Shown here: piece by piece, positions 1 to 6,672 of the stretch
How the letters are laid out: every line of letters begins with the position of its first letter
Numbering within the stretch: position 1 is the first letter of the stretch
Virus record (IMG/VR): IMGVR_UViG_3300007734_000557
Location: 1 to 30,207 of that record
Source: a virus
DNA length: 30,207 nucleotides
Direction: 5' to 3' (one strand)
Notes under the pieces: model-generated
What the model was told of the DNA's origin: nothing
What the model saw: the letters and a program-made list of their open reading frames with translations, nothing else
Databases searched by the model: none
Made by a program: the position numbers and the translations under genes

Positions 1-1842
1 CGGGGTGAAGTCCTCAGGCGCGAAGATGGTAGGCGTGACAATCAAGGGAACGTACGGAGCATACACATAGCCTGTTTCCAGGTATGATCCGCCCTTGTAA
101 CTAACAAGGATCTTATTTCTGGGGAAGTAAGGGTCCTTGTACACGGTGAACCTGTTGCTCAGGCTGCCGATAGGTGTTGCACCGATCGAGAAGCTTGAAC
201 CAACTTGGCCCTGACCATCGAGGCTGTAGCTAGGTTTGTAGAGGACCGAAGCCTCGAGGACAGTCGCCACATCGGGTGAAACCACGATGAAGTTAGCTGA
301 ACCGCGGAGGGTCTTACGGTGAATCTCATTCGCCACGTCGATGATGGTCTCGATCAGTGTTTCGTACCACTCGCGCACAGTACCGGTGAAGTTCGGTCCA
401 GGATTGAGTGAAGAAGCACGAACGACTTCTGAGCCAGTCACCTTGTTGATGAACTTGCCCGGTGAGCGCGACCAGTAGTAATTGGCACCATTGGCCTGTG
501 TGAGCAGGTCATTGAGGATTTCTCTGTCCAACTCGAGGGCGATTTGCTCGCTCAAGATCTGGGTGAGCTCGACCTCTGCATCCAATGAGTGGTATGCATT
601 GAGGTCCTGTGCCAATTCAGGCGACCAGCGAGCGCGCAGCTTGCGGGTCGTTGCAGTCACTGCAATTGACTCAATCTTGATGTCAATTTCAGGGATCAGA
701 GGGCTAGGAGTCGTACCGAAGTTAGACTCAAAGCTTGGGATCACCAGGGTATCACCACCGGAAGCATCAGCTGAGAAAGAATCGGCGATGGCGAATGAAC
801 CGGTAAGGTTCTTGGCCGGGCCAGTTCCTGCTGTGGGTGATGATGCAGCCGCAAGAACGCCTGACACGACGCAGAGCATTGAAACACCAGCGGTGTTGAC
901 ATTTGCAAGTGCATTGGGTGTGAAGACGCCATTCGCGAAGGTACCAAGCTGGTTGAGACGACGAACATTCAAGAGGCCTGAACCACCTTGAATGGTATTC
1001 GCCACATTGCCAAGACCGACATCAGCACGGGTAACGGCTGCTGTGTAGATGCTGAAGTCTTTGGCCTGGGTTGTGTCGAATGTTGTCAGTGCAGAGAGGT
1101 CAACCACGAGGAACGAGTAAGCACCATTACCAGTTGCCGCACCAGCGCCACCGGTATTGGACTCAATAGCATTGGTGATTGCAGGATCGAACTGGAGATA
1201 ACGACCGTCTGTACCAGTAGCGAAAGCAGACTGACCTGCGACTATGGTATTTCCAGTGCGGTATGAACCTGATGCAAGCAGTGACAGAGTCGCTGTCTGA
1301 TGAACCTTGGAGTAGGAGGTACCAGCCAGATCGTATTGGCCACCGACAGCAAGCGATCCGCTCTGGATGCCTTTACCTGTAGGAAGGTTATAGATTGACT
1401 GACCTGCAGTATAGGTCTGTGCATAGGTTGAAGCACCATTGCCATCAGTTATTGATGAGTCACCACCGACGTTGGTTCCGTAGGTGTAATCTAGGTAGAA
1501 GAGCAGGCCTGAAGGCAGGCTCATCGGCTGGATTGAGACCAGCTCATTTGCGACCAGACCACCAAAGACCCTGCGGACTATGGGGAATGCGATCGAAGTG
1601 AAACCACGCAGATCGCCGCTGGAAGCAAGATTGCCACCGCCTGTTGACAGGCTGTTAGACTCACGAAGGACCTGAGCTGCTTGGTTCTCGAGAAGACGTG
1701 CCATATTGTCACGCTTGGTGTTCTCAAGACCGCGGAGCAGTCCGGTACGTGTCCACTTTTCGACGAGGCGTTGACCCTCGGCACCATTGTTACGCTCGCT
1801 GATTCCTTCAGTGAGTGTATTGAGAGAGAATGTCTTTGACAT
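1..1842 (-). CDS. 23: Major capsid protein, gp23-like (C-terminus cut by window edge)
   Basis: The frame is open from ATG at 1842 to base 1, giving 614 residues without a stop, so only the C-terminal end is missing. The start has a strong ribosome site (ACAGGAG, 7 nt upstream). It follows the gp22-like scaffold gene directly, as gene 23 follows gene 22 in T4. The N-terminus carries LLENQAAQVLRES, and an L-x-E site at E61/S62 fits the T4 prohead-protease rule; T4 gp23 is cut after residue 65. The visible C-terminal end reads YAPYVPLIVTPTIFAPEDFTP-like, typical of gp23 (APYVPL, then a D-F-T-P segment). T4 gp23 has 521 residues, so this protein is larger. Residues about 120-330 are rich in G, S, T and A and may form an enlarged insertion domain. 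Its GC content is visibly higher than that of the neighbouring genes, which suits a very highly expressed protein. It forms the hexameric shell of the head. Confidence 0.93.
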   Translation of the reverse strand, partial: MSKTFSLNTLTEGISERNNGAEGQRLVEKWTRTGLLRGLENTKRDNMARLLENQAAQVLRESNSLSTGGGNLASSGDLRGFTSIAFPIVRRVFGGLVANELVSIQPMSLPSGLLFYLDYTYGTNVGGDSSITDGNGASTYAQTYTAGQSIYNLPTGKGIQSGSLAVGGQYDLAGTSYSKVHQTATLSLLASGSYRTGNTIVAGQSAFATGTDGRYLQFDPAITNAIESNTGGAGAATGNGAYSFLVVDLSALTTFDTTQAKDFSIYTAAVTRADVGLGNVANTIQGGSGLLNVRRLNQLGTFANGVFTPNALANVNTAGVSMLCVVSGVLAAASSPTAGTGPAKNLTGSFAIADSFSADASGGDTLVIPSFESNFGTTPSPLIPEIDIKIESIAVTATTRKLRARWSPELAQDLNAYHSLDAEVELTQILSEQIALELDREILNDLLTQANGANYYWSRSPGKFINKVTGSEVVRASSLNPGPNFTGTVREWYETLIETIIDVANEIHRKTLRGSANFIVVSPDVATVLEASVLYKPSYSLDGQGQVGSSFSIGATPIGSLSNRFTVYKDPYFPRNKILVSYKGGSYLETGYVYAPYVPLIVTPTIFAPEDFTP

Positions 1843-1859
1843 TTGAATACTCCTGTTAA

Positions 1860-3194
1860 TTACTTAAGACCGGCTAGAATTGACCAACGATCAAGGGCAG
1901 TTGACTCATCGAGTCTCTTTGAACCACCTGATGTTATTGGACGTGATGCATGACCGGGTGAGAGTCTACGTGCTGATTCATTCAAAGATGCGGAATTGCT
2001 CTTATCTAGTGACTCAGATAGACTCTTGTAAAGAAGCTTTGCCTCTCTAAGGTTCTTAGCGCCATCAAGGGCCTCAACAACAGCACGACGTTGCGATGTA
2101 GTAACGTCTTTGTTCTGTGTTAATTTGTTGACGTAGAGAAGCTTAGCATTAAAGAGGTTAAGCTCTGAAAGTTGCTCACGGAGCGTTTCAATTGCGTTCC
2201 TGTATTCATTGAGCTGCTGCTGGAGGACTCGATTTTTGCGGACCTCATTATTGCGTGATTCCTTAAGCTTGGAGAACTTGTTAAGCACAACTTCATCCAT
2301 GTCCTTAAGGTCACCATCAGCAAAGGCTTTTGCAGCTGCCTTTGCGTGTGGTGAATTTTTGTTAGATTTTGATGTCTTTGCCTCACGGAGACGAAGAAGC
2401 TCTCTACGGAGCATTGCCTCATCGATCTCAAACATCCTGCTTTCATCTGCTGCAGGAGGCTCTTCGTCTTCCATGGGAGGAAGCTCAGCATCCATGTCAC
2501 CCATGTCCTCTGATTCTTCTTCTTCGGGCGGCTCCTCAAGAGTCACGTCCTCATCTTCTTCTTCAGAATCGTCAACGATCACAGAATAAGGATTCTCACG
2601 ATCGAATTTGACATCTTTGCCAAAGTCTATCGTGATCTTGTCTTCTTTGAGATCGTCAAAATCAAGCTCATAGAGTGTATCTTTCTTCATATTAGTATCT
2701 CCTGACGATTTCGTCACTTGTTTGGTATTTTTTGGTTTGAGATCTATCTCATGCACATCCTCGTCATCGTCTGTGTGCATTGTTCCCTTGACTAATTCAA
2801 GAATTGATCCTTGTTCGTCTTCAGAAAGCATATTGAAAGCTTCACGAAGTCTATCATTTTCTGACATCTTTTTTGTGCCAAGAAGATCAATGAGTGACTT
2901 AAGCGCAGTTTCATTTAATTCGATTTCATCTTCTTCTTGCTCTTCTTTTACTTGAGCTTTTGCCTGATGAGGCGAAATCAACATGCCCTCATCGTCATCA
3001 TTTTCATTGAGAGACGACATAAGAAAATTATTCGAGTCGCTCAAGGATGTTGTTTCTCCTGCAAGCTCTTTCTCGATAAACTCCTTAATCTTTGGTGTCA
3101 CCGCTTCAATGATAGCATTCTTCGCATTCTGCTCAGCAACAGAGCGCAGTTGCTTTGCATCTGCGATTGCTTCTTCGAAAAGCGATTTTGACAT
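1860..3194 (-). CDS. 22: Prohead core scaffolding protein, gp22-like
   Basis: This 444-residue protein has the hallmark gp22 helix SELNLFNAKLLYVNKLTQN at about 338-356 and the conserved C-terminus STALDRWSILAGLK. The N-terminal 50 residues are helical. The middle (about 60-255) is very acidic, with long E/D runs, followed by a coiled-coil stretch (about 258-350). In T4-like phages gp22 builds the internal core on which gp23 assembles and is then degraded by the gp21 protease; several L-x-E sites here could be cut. The start at 3194 has AGGAG a few bases upstream. The gene ends 17 nt before the capsid start. T4 gp22 has about 269 residues, so this is an enlarged version, mainly through the acidic middle. 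Confidence 0.9.
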   Translation of the reverse strand: MSKSLFEEAIADAKQLRSVAEQNAKNAIIEAVTPKIKEFIEKELAGETTSLSDSNNFLMSSLNENDDDEGMLISPHQAKAQVKEEQEEDEIELNETALKSLIDLLGTKKMSENDRLREAFNMLSEDEQGSILELVKGTMHTDDDEDVHEIDLKPKNTKQVTKSSGDTNMKKDTLYELDFDDLKEDKITIDFGKDVKFDRENPYSVIVDDSEEEDEDVTLEEPPEEEESEDMGDMDAELPPMEDEEPPAADESRMFEIDEAMLRRELLRLREAKTSKSNKNSPHAKAAAKAFADGDLKDMDEVVLNKFSKLKESRNNEVRKNRVLQQQLNEYRNAIETLREQLSELNLFNAKLLYVNKLTQNKDVTTSQRRAVVEALDGAKNLREAKLLYKSLSESLDKSNSASLNESARRLSPGHASRPITSGGSKRLDESTALDRWSILAGLK

Positions 3195-3207
3195 TTACTC
3201 TCCTGTA

Positions 3208-3226
3208 CGAATCTTAAATATGCTGT
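3208..3226 (-). promoter_or_regulatory. Candidate control element upstream of the scaffold gene
   Basis: On the minus strand the short gap before the scaffold gene reads ACAGCATATTTAAGATTCG. A 19-base relative (14 of 19 identical) sits at 4728-4746 before another head gene. The element overlaps the stop of the preceding gene by one base and ends 14 nt before the scaffold start. The AT-rich core could be a promoter -10 or a conserved leader. It is not a clear T4 late consensus (TATAAATA). A function is inference only. Confidence 0.25.
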
Positions 3227-3789
3227 TAGTCTTGTTCTTGCTGTGCTATTTTTATCATCAGATTGGACTTAGCAACAGACCTGATCCCAGGATCAATCAT
3301 GTCCTGTAGATTTGTGATTGTAAGCATGTCTCCCACAACATTTGTGTCTGGTGCTTGTGACCAACCACGAATAGTTCCAAAACTATTCTTACCTGGACCT
3401 GTCTTGTATGCCTGTGATGTTGTAGCACCACCTGCAGCAGGACCAGTAAAATGCTTATACAAAGATGAAAATGGAAATGGCACCATACCTGTCATGATAT
3501 TTGAGTCATTGACAGCTTCCGCCAAATCTAACCTCATCTTTGTAAAAGATCCTCTGTCTGTCCTACCTGTTGTAGCTTGCTTTGCAATATTTGACATGTC
3601 TATCTTTTTTGCAATATCACCGAAAGTCTCTTCATCTTCGTCTGTATAATCAAGCAAAGCTTCAACAGGCTCATCATAGGGATATGTTGAAGGCGCTGGG
3701 TAATCTTTACCTGAGAATTTTGCTTTTGTTGTCCCATAGCCTGCGCCCGTATTTCTATCACCGGATGGATTAAAGACGGTACGCATCAT
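3226..3789 (-). CDS. Unknown head-region protein (187 aa)
   Basis: I do not recognise this protein. It has 187 residues with no signal peptide or membrane segment. The N-terminus is Gly/Tyr/Pro-rich with an acidic patch (DYTDEDEETFGD, about 48-59). Later comes a Gly/Ala/Thr-rich segment (GPAAGGATTSQAYKTGPG, about 116-133) and a hydrophobic C-terminal stretch. The first ATG (3789) overlaps the stop of the preceding gene in an ATGATGA arrangement; the second Met at 3786 is an equally possible start. Lying between the protease and the scaffold, where T4-like phages keep small head or core genes, it is probably a head component or a core protein. That role is inferred from position alone. Confidence 0.8.
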   Translation of the reverse strand: MMRTVFNPSGDRNTGAGYGTTKAKFSGKDYPAPSTYPYDEPVEALLDYTDEDEETFGDIAKKIDMSNIAKQATTGRTDRGSFTKMRLDLAEAVNDSNIMTGMVPFPFSSLYKHFTGPAAGGATTSQAYKTGPGKNSFGTIRGWSQAPDTNVVGDMLTITNLQDMIDPGIRSVAKSNLMIKIAQQEQD

Positions 3790-4343
3790 GACGGGTTATA
3801 AGCCCCAACACTACCAAGATAAGACTTACCAGAGATATATGTTCCAAGCTTCTGACTTGCTATTCCTGTCGATGTTTCTGCAGGTGTAACAGCAGTGCCA
3901 AGACCTGATCCGTACTGATTGCCTCTCTGTGGCAACACACCTGTATATGCAGGTTGTGATAGCGGATCGCTTGCATTCGGTGCTGAGGCGAGATTAGGAA
4001 CATAAGGTGATGCAGGAAGTCCTTCACCACCTGTGACAACTTCATTCTCGATATCAGGCGCGCCAAGAAAATTAAGGTTGACAGCGCTTGGAAAACCGTA
4101 ATATGATGTCGATTCATTAATAGAACCGGCATTTATTCCGATATTTGGTATGTTATCACCAGGGCCGCCTGCACCATTTAGCACAGACAGGCCTGCATTC
4201 TGTACAGTTGCTGCATTGTATTCATTGTACAGCGGTGAAGTAGCAAAGATTGCTTTCAGATTCGTGTCGCTTCTACTTCCTGGGCCTGCGGTGAGACGAA
4301 CACCACCATCAGGCTCAACAGTCGCAGTCTTCATTGATGACAT
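3786..4343 (-). CDS. Unknown Gly/Ala/Asn/Pro-rich head-region protein (185 aa)
   Basis: This protein of 185 residues has low complexity and is rich in G, A, N, S and P, with very few charged residues after the first 30. It has no transmembrane segment and no recognised domain. It has the best ribosome site in the area (AAGGAGG, 5 nt before the ATG), suggesting high expression. Its stop overlaps the start of the next gene by an ATGA junction, so the two are probably coupled and may act together. Position between the protease and the scaffold suggests a head structural, decoration or core protein. I cannot name a family. Confidence 0.78.
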   Translation of the reverse strand: MSSMKTATVEPDGGVRLTAGPGSRSDTNLKAIFATSPLYNEYNAATVQNAGLSVLNGAGGPGDNIPNIGINAGSINESTSYYGFPSAVNLNFLGAPDIENEVVTGGEGLPASPYVPNLASAPNASDPLSQPAYTGVLPQRGNQYGSGLGTAVTPAETSTGIASQKLGTYISGKSYLGSVGAYNPS

Positions 4344-4378
4344 GAGATCCTCCTTGCAAACTTTGGAAACTTACTAAA

Positions 4379-4708
4379 TTAGCGTTTAGCCATGATTCTG
4401 TTGCGAAGAATCTGCTTGTTCTCGCGGATTTGCTCAAGTCTAGCAATGAGTGACTCTTCAAGCTTCTTAAGCGTCTTGTATTGAGCCACATCACCGGCGC
4501 CATTGCCGTCTTGCTTGACCTTGTTGCTTGTAGCGTGGGTGCGCTTAACAGCATGAGGAGGAGGTGCACTCCAGTCGCCCTCGTCCATGTCCATGTGCAT
4601 GTCTTTGAGCGCGGCCTTGTCCATCATAGGTGACTTGCTTTCAAGTTTCTTCTTCTCTTGAAGCACCATTCTCTTGAGAAGCTCAGGGGTAAGTTTAACA
4701 GATGACAT
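4379..4708 (-). CDS. Small basic, helical head-region protein (109 aa)
   Basis: This 109-residue protein has a basic N-terminal helix (LTPELLKRMVLQEKKKLESK), a Met/Asp-rich linker (about 28-46) and a C-terminal coiled-coil-like helix rich in K, E and R (about 76-107). A ribosome site (TTAGGAGA) lies 6 nt before the ATG. GC content looks higher than in the adjacent genes, as in the capsid gene. By size, charge and position it could play the part of T4 gp67 or gp68, the small prohead core proteins encoded between genes 20 and 21, but I see no sequence identity that proves this. Confidence 0.78.
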   Translation of the reverse strand: MSSVKLTPELLKRMVLQEKKKLESKSPMMDKAALKDMHMDMDEGDWSAPPPHAVKRTHATSNKVKQDGNGAGDVAQYKTLKKLEESLIARLEQIRENKQILRNRIMAKR

Positions 4709-4727
4709 TTGATTCTCCTAAGGGGTT

Positions 4728-4746
4728 CGATCTATAAGTATGCTGT
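4728..4746 (-). promoter_or_regulatory. Candidate control element upstream of the 109-aa gene
   Basis: In the 53-nt gap before the 109-residue gene, the minus strand reads ACAGCATACTTATAGATCG. It matches 14 of 19 bases of the element before the scaffold gene (3208-3226). It ends 20 nt before the start codon. It may be a promoter core or a conserved leader; neither is proved by the sequence. Confidence 0.25.
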
Positions 4747-4761
4747 TCCATCAATTTGGAA

Positions 4762-5232
4762 TCATGCACCTAATTTTTTATCAGAAAAAGCTAAAGTTGC
4801 CCATTTAGATGCAGATTCAGAAAAAATATCTATTGGATCACTCTTAAGCATGGCTTTTGCAGCAACGTCGCCTTGCACAGCTATCATAGATTCAGAACCA
4901 CGCCTATTGTCTTCCATTATTGGAGTTCCACGAAGTGCTGTGTCTGCAAGCATTGCTTGGATCATAGGATCAGATGATGCTTCTCTTATTGCTTGCCTGT
5001 CTACTCTTGGTTGCTGCGTAGGCGTATTTTGATTATTTCTTGGAAGAAAGGAAATCTTGTCAGCAACACTGGATCGCATATTTTGAATTGATTGCGCTTT
5101 AGGTTGTGCTGGTGAAGAGTCATATCTACGACTTTCATCAAGCTGCTGTTTTGTTCCAACAAGGCCCTCAGACAATATCTCAACAAGACATTCTTTGACA
5201 ATTCCTTTCAGCTCATCTCTTGATAACTTCAT
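4762..5232 (-). CDS. Unknown head-region protein following the protease (156 aa)
   Basis: I prefer the Met at 5232 (MKLSRDELKGIV), one base after the protease stop and preceded by GGAAATAAC, over the upstream Met at 5247 inside the protease gene. That gives 156 residues. The N-terminus is an amphipathic helix (residues about 3-22). The middle is Gln/Ser/Pro-rich and probably disordered, and the C-terminal third is helical (DPMIQAMLADTALRG and later KWATLAFSDKKLG). No family is recognised. It follows the protease without a gap, so a prohead core or other head role is likely by position. Confidence 0.75.
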   Translation of the reverse strand: MKLSRDELKGIVKECLVEILSEGLVGTKQQLDESRRYDSSPAQPKAQSIQNMRSSVADKISFLPRNNQNTPTQQPRVDRQAIREASSDPMIQAMLADTALRGTPIMEDNRRGSESMIAVQGDVAAKAMLKSDPIDIFSESASKWATLAFSDKKLGA

Positions 5233-5233
5233 G

Positions 5234-5833
5234 TTATTTCCATGCAATAATGTTGTTAAAGATTCTATCGATTCTATCTGAACGATTGAATGTCTTGTTT
5301 AGATCGCGGACATCAATGTTCTTTGATTCATTAATGAATGCACCTGGTGTCGATGGTTCAGAAACTATATCAAAACATATGAGCTGAAAATCATCTTGAA
5401 CAATTAGTGTATTGCCTTGTTGCTTTGTAGATCCTACACCTCTTGATGAGATGCCAAGCGTTACACCTGATTCTACTAAGCTCTGAAGAATTTTGCCACT
5501 TGGTGTATCAAGTAGTTCTATCACTCCAAAGACATCATCACCGTCCATTTTCGCTTCTTTGACAAGATGCGATGCATTCTTTAGCTCAACAACAGATGTA
5601 TCAGGATGATCACATTCACCTAGCGCTCGATTCTCTCTAATAAACTTCTGGTAGTTAATGATTTCTCTCTCAAGTATTCCTCGAGGATAAATCCTTCCAT
5701 TTTGGTTTAGTGTATCTGCGCGCTGGATAATACCTTTAAGCAATATTTTACCACCGTTCATGTCTCTTGATTCTTTAACAAGAGCGGTGCTATATTTGAG
5801 AGCAGTCCACTCTTTAAGCAATGTCATTGACAT
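5234..5833 (-). CDS. 21: Prohead maturation protease, gp21-like
   Basis: The 199-residue protein has the herpes/T4-type prohead protease fold signatures. These are a core beginning GGKILLKGIIQRAD (about 27-40), a NQNGRIYPR segment, the catalytic His in GECDHPDTS (H76), and the catalytic Ser in LGISSRGVGS (S129 or S130). An Asp in the strand ICFDIVSEPSTPGA (D155) may complete the active site. T4 gp21 has 212 residues, so length agrees. It degrades the scaffold and trims gp23 after L-x-E motifs, such as the one at E61 of the capsid protein here. Its ATG overlaps the previous stop as TAATG. Gene order portal, unknown, protease, scaffold, capsid matches T4 genes 20-23 apart from the inserted unknowns. 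Confidence 0.92.
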   Translation of the reverse strand: MSMTLLKEWTALKYSTALVKESRDMNGGKILLKGIIQRADTLNQNGRIYPRGILEREIINYQKFIRENRALGECDHPDTSVVELKNASHLVKEAKMDGDDVFGVIELLDTPSGKILQSLVESGVTLGISSRGVGSTKQQGNTLIVQDDFQLICFDIVSEPSTPGAFINESKNIDVRDLNKTFNRSDRIDRIFNNIIAWK

Positions 5834-6672
5834 TATGCCCCCTTTAGTTCTCTAATTAGTTGTGTAATTGTCATTAGCCGCGAAAGCTTATCATCATCTA
5901 TTGATTCAAAAGTAAGTTGTGCTAGTTTATTAGCAACAACTTCTGCTTTTTCAAGTACAACGTGATTTGTCTCAGTCTTCTTAAGAATGTCAAGCGCTTG
6001 TGTTGCTTCATTCTTTAACATCGCGGCTTTGAACTTAATCGATTCGCAATCATCATTTTGAACAGAGAAGACGTAATCGTTAATCAAGTCTTTTTGCTCA
6101 TTTGTGAGCTTGTCATTATATTTCTTGTTGAATTTTTCATTCATAATCTTAACAACTAAAGAGTCAACATTACGATCAACATCAGGCTCAACTTCAATTT
6201 CTTTCTTTTCTGACGTCAGCCATTCAATCAACGTTGACTCAATAACAACTACTTCAGACAGATTTGATCTGTCGCCTTGACGCCATTCATTTAGCAGCGT
6301 TTGTATTGATGCATAAACTCTGTAGTCAGGTATGCTACGTCTATAGAATTTATCATCTGCAAGACTGTAATTGATCTCTCTTATAAGAGAAGACTTTTCA
6401 TTATCTAATTTTGCAGCATCAAATCTACGAGAAGCTGCTCTAGACTCTGTTAAAATTGCTGCTGCAATTGATGAGTCTTTTACGGTAGTCTTTGCAAGTG
6501 CATTAAATAATCTGAACTCTTTATAAAGTTCTGTGTTCTTATTGTAGTGCGTTGTTAAGACATTTAGCGCAATTTGCGCTCGCGGCTTATCGTTCTCGAT
6601 AAGGTACGCAGAGACCGCGCGAACTAGAAGTTCGTAGATTATTCCAACATTACGTTTTTTATTATGACTCAT
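5833..6672 (-). CDS. Unknown protein between portal and protease (279 aa)
   Basis: The longest reading starts at 6720, but that begins deep in the portal gene. The Met at 6672 has AGGGGATGAAG just upstream and starts MSHNKKRNVGIIYELL, so I prefer it (279 residues, 11-nt overlap with the portal end). The protein is almost entirely alpha-helical and highly charged, with no membrane segment or known catalytic motif. It ends with helices (LEKAEVVANKLAQL, then KLSRLMTITQLIRELKG). I know no function. Position between portal and protease suggests a head-assembly or prohead-core partner. It is much larger than T4 gp67/gp68, which occupy this interval in T4. Confidence 0.82.
   Translation of the reverse strand: MSHNKKRNVGIIYELLVRAVSAYLIENDKPRAQIALNVLTTHYNKNTELYKEFRLFNALAKTTVKDSSIAAAILTESRAASRRFDAAKLDNEKSSLIREINYSLADDKFYRRSIPDYRVYASIQTLLNEWRQGDRSNLSEVVVIESTLIEWLTSEKKEIEVEPDVDRNVDSLVVKIMNEKFNKKYNDKLTNEQKDLINDYVFSVQNDDCESIKFKAAMLKNEATQALDILKKTETNHVVLEKAEVVANKLAQLTFESIDDDKLSRLMTITQLIRELKGA

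Noticed and set aside
482-991. Plus-strand open frame of 169 codons
   Set aside because: It runs opposite to the intact capsid gene, which has clear homology-type motifs and good codon use; it is a shadow.
2209-3309. Several plus-strand open frames over the scaffold gene (some Ser-rich)
   Set aside because: Their Ser-rich products are the complement of the Glu/Asp- and Lys-rich scaffold codons; no ribosome sites or motifs.
3263-3649. Plus-strand open frame of 128 codons
   Set aside because: Shadow of the 187-residue minus-strand gene, which has coupled neighbours on both sides.
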